Assembly (NCBI GenBank): GCA_965662365.1
Contig: CBFIHR010000008.1
Span: forward strand, 29,536 to 93,535
Length of the DNA: 64,000 nucleotides
Source: CAWVWD01 sp965662365
GTDB taxonomy: Bacteria; Bacteroidota; Bacteroidia; Chitinophagales; Saprospiraceae
Direction of reading: 5' to 3'
Each line of letters starts with the position of its first letter. Within the stretch, counting starts at the first letter, position 1. The notes beneath the pieces are model-generated. The model was not told where the DNA came from. It saw only the letters and a list, made by a program, of their open reading frames with translations, and did not search any database. Positions 34,977 through 42,821 of this stretch are shown here, one piece after another. Both the position numbers and the translations under genes were made by a program.

Positions 34977-35288
34977 CTATGCTTTTTTACTAATAATAGA
35001 TTGATAAATGTGTCGGTGACAATCGTAGTAACCCCCAAACTTGCTATTAATATCTGCTTTTAGTGCGGCTGCAAATGTCGTATTATAACGTTCTAAATCA
35101 GCTTCCGATTCACAATAATATTCTGATGAAAATAAAATATTTTCCTCGTCTAATTTTTCTTTACGAAAATCATAGCCAGTAAAACAACCAGTATTTAGGA
35201 CATCATCTAAGTGTTGTTCTATAAAATACGCCTCCCATTTTGCGGCAACATCAATATTTACCTTGCAACTAACTTGATAGATAATCAT
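34977..35288 (-). CDS. DUF4286 family protein
   Basis: 103 residues with the alpha/beta ferredoxin-like pattern of DUF4286: MIIYQVSCKVNIDVAAKWEA at the start, FIEQHLDDVLNTGCFTGYDFR, then SSEYYCESEADLERYNTTFA. The family resembles monooxygenase-type small barrels, but no activity is known. It is co-oriented with hppD, which ends 72 bases upstream, and the gap contains a 15-bp inverted repeat (35308-35347). Confidence 0.85.
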   Translation of the reverse strand: MIIYQVSCKVNIDVAAKWEAYFIEQHLDDVLNTGCFTGYDFRKEKLDEENILFSSEYYCESEADLERYNTTFAAALKADINSKFGGYYDCHRHIYQSIISKKA

Positions 35289-35307
35289 TGTTTAGGTAGT
35301 AGGTCAT

Positions 35308-35347
35308 ATTGCTGAACTGTTTTTGATTAAACAAACAGTTCAGCAAT
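35308..35347. repeat. Perfect 15-bp inverted repeat between hppD and the DUF4286 gene
   Basis: ATTGCTGAACTGTTT (35308-35322) is the exact reverse complement of 35333-35347, with a 10-base loop. The right side continues as TTCAACAATTCAAC, period-8 words. It probably terminates hppD transcription or uncouples the two genes. Confidence 0.7.
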
Positions 35348-35360
35348 TCAACAATTCAAC

Positions 35361-36497
35361 TTATAAAGTTCCTCTTAATTCCTGTTCTCTTTCGATCGCT
35401 TCAAATAAAGCCTTGAAATTTCCTTTTCCGAAAGACGTTGCTCCTTTACGCTGAATGATTTCGAAGAACATCGTCGGACGAGGTTCAACTGGTTTCGTAA
35501 AGATTTGAAGCAAGTAACCTTCATCATCTCTATCCACTAAAATCCCTAACTCTTTTAATGGTTCAAGGTCTTCGTCAATAGGGCCGACTCTGTCTAATAA
35601 AACATCATAATAAGTCGTCGGAACACGTAAAAACTCGATACCACGATTCCGTAAAGCGGTAACCGTTTCGACAATATTATCCGTAGCGACAGCGATATGC
35701 TGAACGCCCTCTCCTTCATAAAAATCTAAATATTCATCAACTTGCGAGCGTTTCAAACCTTCGGCAGGTTCGTTGATAGGAAACTTGATACGACCATTGC
35801 CATTACTCATTACTTTACTCATCAAAGCCGTATATTCAGTCGAAATATCGTTGTCATCAAAGGATAAAATATTCACAAAGCCTAATACTTTTTCGTAAAA
35901 CTCTACCCAATAATCCATACGACCTAATTGCACGTTACCGACCATGTGATCAACATATTTTAGACCAATAGGCTTAGGGTTGTAATAAGGTGTTTCCCAT
36001 TTTTTGAATCCTGGTAAGAAAAGACCATTATAATCTTTGCGTTCCACAAATACGTGAACAGTTTCCCCATAAGTATAAATACCCGAACGCACTACTTTAC
36101 CGTTTTCATCTTCCTCGGTAACTGGCTCAAAGTAAGAAGTTGCTCCACGCTTCATTGCTTCTTCGTAAGCATAAGTCGCATCATCTACCCAAAGTGCAAT
36201 GACTTTGACACCGTCGCCATGTCTGTCGATGTGTTCCCCTACTTTTGTTCCACTTTTTAGGGGCGACGTCAAAATTAAACGAATTTTATCTTGTACAACA
36301 ACGTAAGACTCTAACTCACGACTCCCAGTTTCTAATCCTTTATACGCTAAAGATTGAAAACCAAAAGCAGTTTTATAAAAATGAGCGGCTTGTTTTGCAT
36401 TGCTCACATATAGTTCTAAATAATCCGTTCCATTGATAGGCATAAAGTCCTCTGCCTGTTCGAATATTTTCGGTATTTCAGTTGTTAATACTGACAT
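35361..36497 (-). CDS. hppD: 4-hydroxyphenylpyruvate dioxygenase
   Basis: 378 residues, two vicinal-oxygen-chelate domains. The iron ligands of the C-terminal domain are visible: His in YVDHMVGNV, His in GVQHIAVATDN and Glu in FFEIIQRKG. The product-binding C-terminal helix SFGKGNFKALFEAIEREQ is intact. The enzyme converts 4-hydroxyphenylpyruvate to homogentisate in tyrosine breakdown. No homogentisate dioxygenase or fumarylacetoacetase gene lies in the window, so the pathway's other genes must be elsewhere. DUF4286 follows on the same strand. Confidence 0.96.
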   Translation of the reverse strand: MSVLTTEIPKIFEQAEDFMPINGTDYLELYVSNAKQAAHFYKTAFGFQSLAYKGLETGSRELESYVVVQDKIRLILTSPLKSGTKVGEHIDRHGDGVKVIALWVDDATYAYEEAMKRGATSYFEPVTEEDENGKVVRSGIYTYGETVHVFVERKDYNGLFLPGFKKWETPYYNPKPIGLKYVDHMVGNVQLGRMDYWVEFYEKVLGFVNILSFDDNDISTEYTALMSKVMSNGNGRIKFPINEPAEGLKRSQVDEYLDFYEGEGVQHIAVATDNIVETVTALRNRGIEFLRVPTTYYDVLLDRVGPIDEDLEPLKELGILVDRDDEGYLLQIFTKPVEPRPTMFFEIIQRKGATSFGKGNFKALFEAIEREQELRGTL

Positions 36498-36839
36498 GAT
36501 TGATAGCTTTTTTTATTAGTAAAAATATTTAGTTGTTTTAACAACTATTGCAATAACAAATCTAAAATTTATTATCGTAATTTTAAAAAAAAAGGTTTAT
36601 TAAAATAAAATTGCTTAAGAATGAGGAAGGCGTTAGAGGTGAATGAGTTGAGTTGAAAGGCACTTTGAAAGCGGCAGGTATTTAGCATAAAAATATACTA
36701 TGACTTTTAGGTATGACCGCCTCTACCTTAGGATAGGAGCGAGGTGAGGCCAAAGATAGAAGTAAAATATAGTCACACTAAATACCTATTATCAGTGCCT
36801 TTCAACTTTAAAAAAGTCTCTTTCTGTCAATGGTCACGA
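36498..36839. other. Intergenic region with a nested inverted-repeat element
   Basis: 342 bp between co-oriented genes; most of it is occupied by the structured element at 36651-36807. The rest is A-rich sequence with no reading frame. Confidence 0.6.
36651..36807. repeat. 157-bp nested inverted-repeat element
   Basis: Three nested stems: AGTTGAAAGGCACT (36651-36664) with its exact reverse complement (36794-36807), AGGTATTTAG (36676-36685) with CTAAATACCT (36778-36787), and the central GCCTC/GAGGC plus ACCT/AGGT stem (36719-36728 with 36742-36750). The central part is GC-richer than its surroundings. No flanking direct repeat was found. It may be a small non-autonomous element or a structured RNA. 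Confidence 0.6.
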
Positions 36840-37235
36840 TTATTCACAAGTACAGCTGTATGTTTCTTTTGGGCCATCAACATAGCTTTGGTCTAAAATT
36901 AAGATGCAACTATCTTCACTGTAATAGTACGTTCCGCCATTATTAAACGAAATCTGGTCATTGATAATCTGAAAAGTAGTACTATCTTCTAACGTACCAT
37001 TTCTATAAAATTTAGCGGTGTTGTTCGTACTAATTTCGATAGTACGTGTGTAACCTTCGGTTGAGGGTGTTCGTACGTCGGGGGCGTTTGGTGTAAATAA
37101 ATAGGTGGACTGCATCCAATCCCAACTTCCGTAAATTCCGCTGTTGGAGTTAACACATGGTGTCGCTGTATTATCTTCATTACAGGCTGCAAAAACAAAT
37201 AATAATCCGATGGTGATACTTAAAATCTTCTTCAT
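36840..37235 (-). CDS. Small lipoprotein, lipocalin-like
   Basis: 131 residues. The lipobox FVFAACN makes Cys18 the mature N-terminus. The mature part starts with GIYGSWDWMQSTYLF and has alternating strands (YTRTIEISTNNTAKFYRNG) like small lipocalin-type Bacteroidota lipoproteins. Six mature cysteines (including one CTC pair at the end) could form disulfides. No function is known. The gene is monocistronic. Confidence 0.75.
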   Translation of the reverse strand: MKKILSITIGLLFVFAACNEDNTATPCVNSNSGIYGSWDWMQSTYLFTPNAPDVRTPSTEGYTRTIEISTNNTAKFYRNGTLEDSTTFQIINDQISFNNGGTYYYSEDSCILILDQSYVDGPKETYSCTCE

Positions 37236-37673
37236 GATTGAGTTTAATAATTTAAAAATGTGCGTGTAAGCAGGTTAAGTGTATTTGTGTAAGCAATAGA
37301 CTTTATGTAATTATTTGATTATTCACCTATGAGGGGTTCAGCACCTTACAGATTTTTCAAGACAAATACCTCAACGTACTTTTTCTTATAAAATATTTTT
37401 CACTGTTATAAATCATTGTGCAATGATTCGATAATTAGTTGCTTTTCGAGCATAGGAATAACAAAAAAGGCAGGTTTCTCTAAGCGGATTATTGATTACC
37501 TATTCCTTAAGACTGCGTTTTTTATTCAGATGAAGTGTTTTGATAATTACGAGTTTAAAAATCAATTTGTATATCAAAATAACACAAAAGTAACATTTCA
37601 TTTATTTTTTGTGTCATTTCAAATTGTTTACCTTTGATTAAAACAATCTACGATAGATTAATTAAATAGGATT
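37236..37673. other. Divergent intergenic region upstream of the symporter gene
   Basis: 438 bp. It holds the promoter at 37608-37636; a 73-codon ORF within (37416-37637) ends inside the promoter and is judged spurious. No other feature is seen. Confidence 0.5.
37608..37636 (+). promoter_or_regulatory. Bacteroidota-type promoter of the symporter gene
   Basis: TTTG (37608-37611), 17 bases, then TACCTTTG (37629-37636): both boxes of the primary sigma-factor consensus (TTTG and TAnnTTTG) at good spacing. The start would fall near 37643, about 30 bases before the ATG at 37674. This is the best promoter in the window. Confidence 0.75.
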
Positions 37674-38531
37674 ATGCAAACAGAACTAACTGAGGTATTA
37701 TTACCATTTTCCCTTTTTATTATTATGTTAGGAATGGGATTGTCACTTGTCGTGAATGATTTTCTTCGGGTGTTTAAATATCCGAGGGCAGTAGCGATTG
37801 GCTTGACAAATCAGTTGATTTTGTTACCTGTTGTAGGTTATGTGATTGCATCGAATTTTGGTCTGCCACCAGCTTTTGCGGTTGGTATAATGATTATAGC
37901 AGCTTGTCCGGGCGGTGTGACTTCTAATTTGATAACACATGTTGTAAAGGGAGATACGGCTTTATCGATTACAATGACAGCCTTAGCGAGTTTTGTGACT
38001 GTTTTTTCGATTCCATTGATTATTAATTTTGGGTTGATGGCGTTTATGGGCGAATCCCAGTTAATTGAATTACCGATACTCGAAACGATGGGAAAGATTA
38101 TTGGAATTACTGTTTTTCCGGTTGCTATCGGAATGTTTATACGAAGAAGAAATCCGGATTTTGCACTAAAAATGGAGCGACCGAGTCGGCTGGCTTCTAC
38201 CATTATTTTTATTATTATTTTATTAGCAATCATTGTTCAGGAGCGGGAGCGTTTGATGACGTATTTTGTTCAGTTGAGTGGTGCGACTTTGATGCTAAAT
38301 TTGATTACGATGTTACTTGGGTTTGCTGCTGCAAAACTTTTTAGATTAAATCTCCAACAAAGTTTATCCATTACGATTGAGTCGGGCATACAAAATGGAA
38401 CGTTGGCGATTGTTATTGCGGAAAGCATATTAAATCAAAATCAGATGGCATTACCGGCAGGTGTTTACAGTATTATTATGTTTATCACCGGTGGGGTTTT
38501 GATGGCCTATTTTGGAAATAAAAAAAATTAA
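37674..38531 (+). CDS. Bile acid:sodium symporter (SBF) family transporter
   Basis: 285 residues, with about nine hydrophobic segments. Family marks: the Gly/Pro-rich unwound helices AVGIMIIAACPGGVTSNLITH and ESGIQNGTLAIVIAES (E/Q-N-G), which carry sodium and substrate sites in ASBT-like transporters. It would move an organic anion with sodium across the inner membrane. Solute cannot be named: these proteins in bacteria also carry pantoate or other acids. The gene is single with a strong promoter. Confidence 0.9.
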   Translation: MQTELTEVLLPFSLFIIMLGMGLSLVVNDFLRVFKYPRAVAIGLTNQLILLPVVGYVIASNFGLPPAFAVGIMIIAACPGGVTSNLITHVVKGDTALSITMTALASFVTVFSIPLIINFGLMAFMGESQLIELPILETMGKIIGITVFPVAIGMFIRRRNPDFALKMERPSRLASTIIFIIILLAIIVQERERLMTYFVQLSGATLMLNLITMLLGFAAAKLFRLNLQQSLSITIESGIQNGTLAIVIAESILNQNQMALPAGVYSIIMFITGGVLMAYFGNKKN

Positions 38532-38647
38532 ACTGTCTCATTGTTATATTGAAAACTCATTGTCTAATCGTTTTGATAAAATTCGATTAACAAATTAGCC
38601 ATTAAGGTTTTGGGGTAGGCAATATAACAATACAACTATACGACATT

Positions 38648-39217
38648 ATGTACTTATTTTTTGATACAGAAACAGCGGGATTACCTCGCAATTGGGAAGC
38701 GTCGCATTTGAAATATGATAATTGGCCACGGTTGGTACAAATCGCTTGGATTCAGTACGATGAAGATGGAAACGAAGTAGATAGTCAAGATTTTATTATT
38801 CGACCTGATGGCTTTAAAATTCCGCATAGAACAACACTTATCCATGGTATTACGACGGCTCGAGCCATGAAGGAAGGGGTTGATTTAGTACCGGTACTGG
38901 AGTTGTTTAACCAAAAAGTTAGCGAAAGCGAGCATATTTTGGCTCATAATATTAGTTTTGATGAGCGAGTAATGGGGGCGGAGTTCGTACGAAATGGCCT
39001 TGACACGGTGTTATTTGACAAAAAACGGATTTGTACAATGAAAAGTACGACGACTTTCTGTCAAATTCCAGGGAGTTTTGGGTTCAAATGGCCATCGTTG
39101 GCAGAGTTGCATTATGCTGTTTTCGAAAAAGATTTTGTCAATGCACACAATGCAAAGGCTGATATTGAGGCAACGGCAAATTGTTATTGGGAGCTAAAAC
39201 GTCGAGGTTTTTTTTAG
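38648..39217 (+). CDS. DnaQ-like DEDDh 3'-5' exonuclease
   Basis: 189 residues. ExoI FFDTETAGLPRNWE supplies Asp and Glu, ExoII HNISFDERVM the second Asp, and ExoIII HNAKADIEATANCYWEL the His and final Asp, so all DEDDh residues are present. The length fits a stand-alone exonuclease similar to the DNA polymerase III epsilon family, rather than a replicative proofreader fused to polymerase. It may act in DNA or RNA processing. The gene is monocistronic, with the terminator at 39285-39331. Confidence 0.9.
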   Translation: MYLFFDTETAGLPRNWEASHLKYDNWPRLVQIAWIQYDEDGNEVDSQDFIIRPDGFKIPHRTTLIHGITTARAMKEGVDLVPVLELFNQKVSESEHILAHNISFDERVMGAEFVRNGLDTVLFDKKRICTMKSTTTFCQIPGSFGFKWPSLAELHYAVFEKDFVNAHNAKADIEATANCYWELKRRGFF

Positions 39218-39284
39218 TCGTTGGGTGACTCCGAAAAAAATATAAGAGGGCGTATTATCACCTCGAAGCAAACACATAAAGTAT

Positions 39285-39331
39285 AAAATGAGCATCAATT
39301 TTTAGCTTCGCCAATAATTGATGCTCATTTT
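39285..39331 (+). terminator. Terminator after the DnaQ-like exonuclease gene
   Basis: AAAATGAGCATCAATT (39285-39300) is the exact reverse complement of 39316-39331, with a 15-base loop, followed by TTTGTTTG. Confidence 0.8.
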
Positions 39332-39449
39332 TTGTTTGTCGTTCGTAATTGTATTTGTTCACTTTTCGTCATGTGCGAGGCTATTTATCGAACTATTGCG
39401 GTAGCTTTTTAATTTTGGTTCTGTTATCATTTTTCTTCTCTTTTTAATC

Positions 39450-39585
39450 AATGACCGTCATTCGACTATTTCAAAATAAAAAAAAGCCCAAATGACCGTC
39501 ATTTGAGCTTTCTTTTATTCACAAAACCATGAATGACCGTCATTCAAGCCTTCTTTTATTTTGGAAACCTTCAATGACCGTCATT
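39450..39585. repeat. Four AATGACCGTCATT copies at an exact 41-bp period
   Basis: The 13-mer AATGACCGTCATT occurs at 39450, 39491, 39532 and 39573. The word is itself an inverted repeat (AATGAC/GTCATT around a central C). Spacers are 28 bp, not identical, though the second and third share CTTTTATT words; the left flank of copy 3 (CCATG) is inverted in the right flank of copy 4 (CATGG). Each copy can form a short hairpin. The array lies between convergent genes. Confidence 0.85.
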
Positions 39586-39615
39586 CATGGTTTTTTATTG
39601 AAAATAACTATTCAG

Positions 39616-39682
39616 TTGAACTCATCCCCCGAGGTTTCGGGACACGGCCCAGCCCTTTCTTGAAAAGAGAGGGTGAGTTCAA
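39616..39682. repeat. Three-way-junction palindromic element
   Basis: Three stems are consistent with a cloverleaf: TTGAACTCA (39616-39624) with TGAGTTCAA (39674-39682), CCCGA (39628-39632) with TCGGG (39637-39641), and CCCTTTCTT (39653-39661) with 39665-39673, which has one G-U. On the minus strand it lies 31 bases after the LytTR gene stop and may act as its terminator, but it also looks like a dispersed palindromic repeat. Confidence 0.6.
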
Positions 39683-39712
39683 AAAAATCCGAAAGCGATA
39701 ACCGTTGAATGA

Positions 39713-40150
39713 TTAAAAAAAGATTTCGATAGCTTCCATAAACTCTTTTTTCCTACCGACGGAGACATTGACATGAGAGCCATCGTCTAAGACAACATAG
39801 CCGCCTTTCCCTTTTACATATTTCGTAAGTTTATTCAGGTTAATGGTGTAAGAACGGTGAACTCGTACAAATGCTTCTGAACGAATCAGCTCTTCCATTT
39901 CTCGTAAAGTTTTACAAACCAATATTTTACGATTATTGACCAATCGTAAAGCAGTGTAATTTCCTTGTGCTTCTAAGAAAATAACGTTTTTGATTTCTTC
40001 AAAATGAATGCCCTCCATCGTTGGTAATGCAATTTTTTCAGAAATCGGACGTCGCATCGCCTTGCGTTTACTTGATGGCGTTGAACGCTGACGTGTGTAA
40101 GATAGTGATAGCGGAATGTATTTTCCTGTGTTTGATCGTGCGGTTGACAT
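39713..40150 (-). CDS. LytTR-type DNA-binding regulator without receiver domain
   Basis: 145 residues from the ATG at 40150 (a TTG three codons upstream is the longer alternative). The LytTR domain covers about 45-145: GIHFEEIKNVIFLEAQGNYT, LVCKTLREMEELI-like segment, FVRVHRSYTINLNKL and the terminal DGSHVNVSVGRKKEFM. These beta-rich domains bind direct repeats in promoters. No response-regulator receiver or histidine kinase lies nearby, so the input signal is unknown. The N-terminal 40 residues are basic and probably unstructured. Target genes cannot be given. Confidence 0.88.
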   Translation of the reverse strand: MSTARSNTGKYIPLSLSYTRQRSTPSSKRKAMRRPISEKIALPTMEGIHFEEIKNVIFLEAQGNYTALRLVNNRKILVCKTLREMEELIRSEAFVRVHRSYTINLNKLTKYVKGKGGYVVLDDGSHVNVSVGRKKEFMEAIEIFF

Positions 40151-40449
40151 AGCGAACAAATTTTTGAGTACTTTATATTTTTAATAAAAATGTAAAATAC
40201 ATGGTGTTAAATAATTCCTTCTTGATGATTGCCGCAAGTTGTTATTTTTTAATAAGAGGACAATCAATCAATTTTGGTTGAAGTGAATCCTTTCTTTAGT
40301 GCCTTCCTTGATGAGGAAGGGATAAAAAATGATTCGTTGTTTTGTTACCTCAAAAGTAGATGGAAAAGATGGCGTAAAAAATCCGTATTTAAAAGATATG
40401 TCAGTTTTCTAAATGATTTTAGAGTCCGATATTTTTCTTATTTTGTGAT
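40151..40449. other. Divergent region between LytTR and the helical protein gene
   Basis: 299 bp between divergent starts. It should hold both promoters, but no box with a full TAnnTTTG match was found. A 65-codon plus-strand ORF (40274-40471) that overlaps the next gene start is not credible. Confidence 0.4.
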
Positions 40450-41985
40450 ATGCCAAAGACACCTTCTATAAGATTATTTGATTTGATTCACGCTTTGTCA
40501 GGTTCTGAAAAGCGATATTTTAAGATTTTCGCAGCCAAAAATCAGGCGGCAAATGTAAAATATTTGCAGCTATTCGAAATCATAGATAAACAAACAGTCT
40601 ATGATGAAGCGGCCATAAAGTCGGCTATCTATAAAGCGACGACGTTTGAAACTCGTAAGTTTTCGGAGCTGAAAAACTATTTATATGAGTTGATTTTGAG
40701 GAGTTTGCAGAGTTATGATGAGAAAACCTCGGTTGATTTTAAGTTGAAAAATATGTTGGCAAACGTTCGAGTTTTAGCCAAACGTTCTTTCTATAAAGAT
40801 GCAAAATCTATTTTGGCGAAAGCCAGAAAAATAGCCGAGCAATACGAAATGTTCTTAATTATTTTAGAAATTATCGCCTGGGAAAAACGCATCGCTTATG
40901 CGGAGTCTGATATTTCGTTTTTGGATAAAAACCTGGAACAACTCAATGTAATCGAACAAAATTCGATTCAGAACCTGCAAAGCGAATTAGATTATTGGAA
41001 TATTTATTTTAACCTTTTAATCCATTCTAAAAAAGAAGCAACGCTACGAAGCGAAGAGAAAAAACAATGGTTAAATCGCTTTTTTGATAATAAATTATTA
41101 ATCCAAAACTTAGTATTACCAACATTTCAAGCGAATATTCTGTATCATCGAAGTTATGGTTATTATTACTTTTCGGTAGGTGATTATCAGCGGTTTTATG
41201 AACAAAATAATATTTTGATTGACCTCATGGAATCGAATGAGAAGCGGCTAAAAGAAGATCCGTCGCATTATATTTCGGTGATTAATAACCAGATTTTTGC
41301 TTGTGGAATGTTGCGAAAATACAAAGAGGTCGATGCTAATTTGCAAAAACTGAAAGCTGTAAAAGCACAAACGGTTGATGATGATTTTAAGATATTTACG
41401 CAATATTATTTGAATAAATTGGTGCTGTGTATCGAAAGTGGAGATTTTGAGCAAGGGCAGAAGATGATTGCGGCAAGAGAAAATGAAATCGCACAATATA
41501 AGAAGCTGATTTTTAAAGAGAATTTTCATTTGCTGTATGCTTATATTTACTTTGGTTTAAAGGATTTTGATGCCTCTTTGTTTTGGTTGAATCGACTTTT
41601 AGATATGCCGAAAACTATTGTCAGAAAAGACTTACAGAGTGTAGCGAGGATTATTTATTTGGTTGTTCATTATGAAATGGGGAATTCTATTTTGTTAGAA
41701 TCTTTGTTGCGTTCGACCTATCGATATTTGCGAAAGCAAGATAGGTTTTATGGTTTTGAATCCAGTATTTTAAAGTTTATTCGAAAGTCGAAAGATTTGG
41801 TCGGACGACAACAAATCAAGGTGGCTTATGCTGATTTGAAGGTTGAGTTTGAGCAACTTTCTGAAAACCCTTCTGAAAAGGCGATTTTTAGGTACTTTAA
41901 TTTTATGGCTTGGATTGATAGTAAAATAAACGGAAGCGAGTTTTCGGAGGAGGTGAGGAAGCAGTTTGGGCAGGAGTTGAATTAA
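40450..41985 (+). CDS. Large all-helical protein, TPR-like, function unknown
   Basis: 511 residues with no signal peptide or membrane segment. It is predicted helical throughout, with alternating aromatic/hydrophobic positions of TPR-like repeats (for example QLFEIIDKQTVYDEAAIKSA, AKSILAKARKIAEQYEMF, GQKMIAARENEIAQYKKL). The start SIRLFDLIHALSGSEKRYFK is characteristic of a cytoplasmic protein family seen in Bacteroidota near regulatory genes. No catalytic motif. It is divergent from the LytTR gene and may be regulated by it, which is inference. Confidence 0.7.
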   Translation: MPKTPSIRLFDLIHALSGSEKRYFKIFAAKNQAANVKYLQLFEIIDKQTVYDEAAIKSAIYKATTFETRKFSELKNYLYELILRSLQSYDEKTSVDFKLKNMLANVRVLAKRSFYKDAKSILAKARKIAEQYEMFLIILEIIAWEKRIAYAESDISFLDKNLEQLNVIEQNSIQNLQSELDYWNIYFNLLIHSKKEATLRSEEKKQWLNRFFDNKLLIQNLVLPTFQANILYHRSYGYYYFSVGDYQRFYEQNNILIDLMESNEKRLKEDPSHYISVINNQIFACGMLRKYKEVDANLQKLKAVKAQTVDDDFKIFTQYYLNKLVLCIESGDFEQGQKMIAARENEIAQYKKLIFKENFHLLYAYIYFGLKDFDASLFWLNRLLDMPKTIVRKDLQSVARIIYLVVHYEMGNSILLESLLRSTYRYLRKQDRFYGFESSILKFIRKSKDLVGRQQIKVAYADLKVEFEQLSENPSEKAIFRYFNFMAWIDSKINGSEFSEEVRKQFGQELN

Positions 41986-42022
41986 AGAGAAGGACGCTGC
42001 ATGGTTTTCGGAAGCCTTATAG

Positions 42023-42099
42023 ATTACTACTGGACATTTAATTTTTAAACACAATAGTCAAATTGTTTTTTGTGTTTTTTTAAAAAGTCCAGTAGTAAT
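42023..42099. terminator. Long hairpin between the helical protein and RiPP genes
   Basis: ATTACTACTGGAC (42023-42035) is the exact reverse complement of 42087-42099, and the interior contains AAACACAA paired with TTGTGTTT. It lies between two convergent stop codons with T-rich sequence on both sides. Confidence 0.65.
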
Positions 42100-42136
42100 A
42101 TTTGATAGGTTTGGGCTTTGACAATCAACGGTTTAT

Positions 42137-42373
42137 CTAACCGTTATCTTCAGAATAACTTTTATACGGTCTGCCGTCGTTGCGGATTTCTGAGATTGTC
42201 CATGCATGAACACGAATGTTCCATGGTAAGCGAATATTCGTCCTACGAATTGCACGGCCTGTACTGACTCTAATCTTTTGTCCACCTTTGGCATGACTCA
42301 TTTCATCAGTGCTAAGGTTGGTTACAAAACTTTTTACTTTCAAATCTTTCAGCTGTAATTTTTTCTTTTTCAT
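42137..42373 (-). CDS. RiPP precursor peptide with pinensin-type leader
   Basis: 78 residues. The leader KLQLKDLKVKSFVTNLS, ending AKGG at 30-31, matches the LKVKSFVT...KGG leaders of Bacteroidota class I lanthipeptide and pinensin precursors. The core (32-78) is basic and Arg-rich with Ser and Thr but no Cys, so lanthionine rings cannot form as such. No lanthionine synthetase (LanB/LanC) or protease gene is near; only a truncated ABC-transporter ATPase lies 112 bases upstream on the same strand. It may be a remnant, or a peptide processed by enzymes elsewhere. The ATG at 42373 gives a complete leader. Confidence 0.75.
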   Translation of the reverse strand: MKKKKLQLKDLKVKSFVTNLSTDEMSHAKGGQKIRVSTGRAIRRTNIRLPWNIRVHAWTISEIRNDGRPYKSYSEDNG

Positions 42374-42485
42374 AGTTGTACGTTCTATTCTTAAAAAATT
42401 GATAGTTTAAAAATGCAACAATATTAATTTTGTTTATAACCATAAAAACTTAAAAGTCAGTTTTCTGATGGTTAATTAATTAGCT

Positions 42486-42668
42486 TTATTTATTTAAAAA
42501 AGTTGTTTTTTTGGGGTGCAAAAAAGAGGAAAACTTATTTAAAGTTGTTTTACCCGCACCATTTAAGCCAACGATTCCATTAATTACACCTTTTTGAATT
42601 GTTAAATTCAAATTATTTAAAACTTGTTTGTCTTTGAATGAAAGACTTAAGTTGTTAATCGTCAGCAT
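42486..42668 (-). pseudogene. Truncated ABC transporter ATP-binding protein
   Basis: 60 residues that start like a normal ATPase subunit: MLTINNLSLSFKDKQVLNNL and the Walker A GLNGAGKTT. After GKTTL the sequence stops resembling the family (NKFSSFLHPKK) and ends at a stop codon. The signature motif, Walker B and the rest (about 150-250 residues) are missing, so it cannot hydrolyse ATP. It lies just upstream of the RiPP precursor, where exporter genes are usual, and points to a deletion within an export operon. Confidence 0.75.
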
Positions 42669-42821
42669 ATTTTTAGGTGAATAGGTTTACCAATTTATTA
42701 AGTATGCAATTATAATATTGACTTTTGAATTGATGTATCCAAAAAGGTTTATTCGTATCATATTTTATAAATAGCCTTTTCAGGAAATCATATCTATTTT
42801 TTTAACTGTTGTACTCAATAT

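Larger units (their letters stand above)
39218..39712. other. Convergent intergenic region rich in repeats
   Basis: 495 bp containing, in order, the exonuclease terminator (39285-39331), the 41-bp-phased AATGACCGTCATT array (39450-39585) and the three-way-junction structure (39616-39682). No reading frame of note. Confidence 0.65.

Noticed and set aside
37416..37637. 73-codon ORF upstream of the symporter gene
   Set aside because: It runs through the -33 and -7 boxes of the symporter promoter and has a chance composition.
39450..39585. CRISPR-like array
   Set aside because: The repeat is only 13 bp and itself palindromic, spacers are 28 bp and partly similar to each other, and no cas gene is near.
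40274..40471. 65-codon ORF overlapping the start of the helical protein gene
   Set aside because: It overlaps a far better supported gene in another frame and has no motif.
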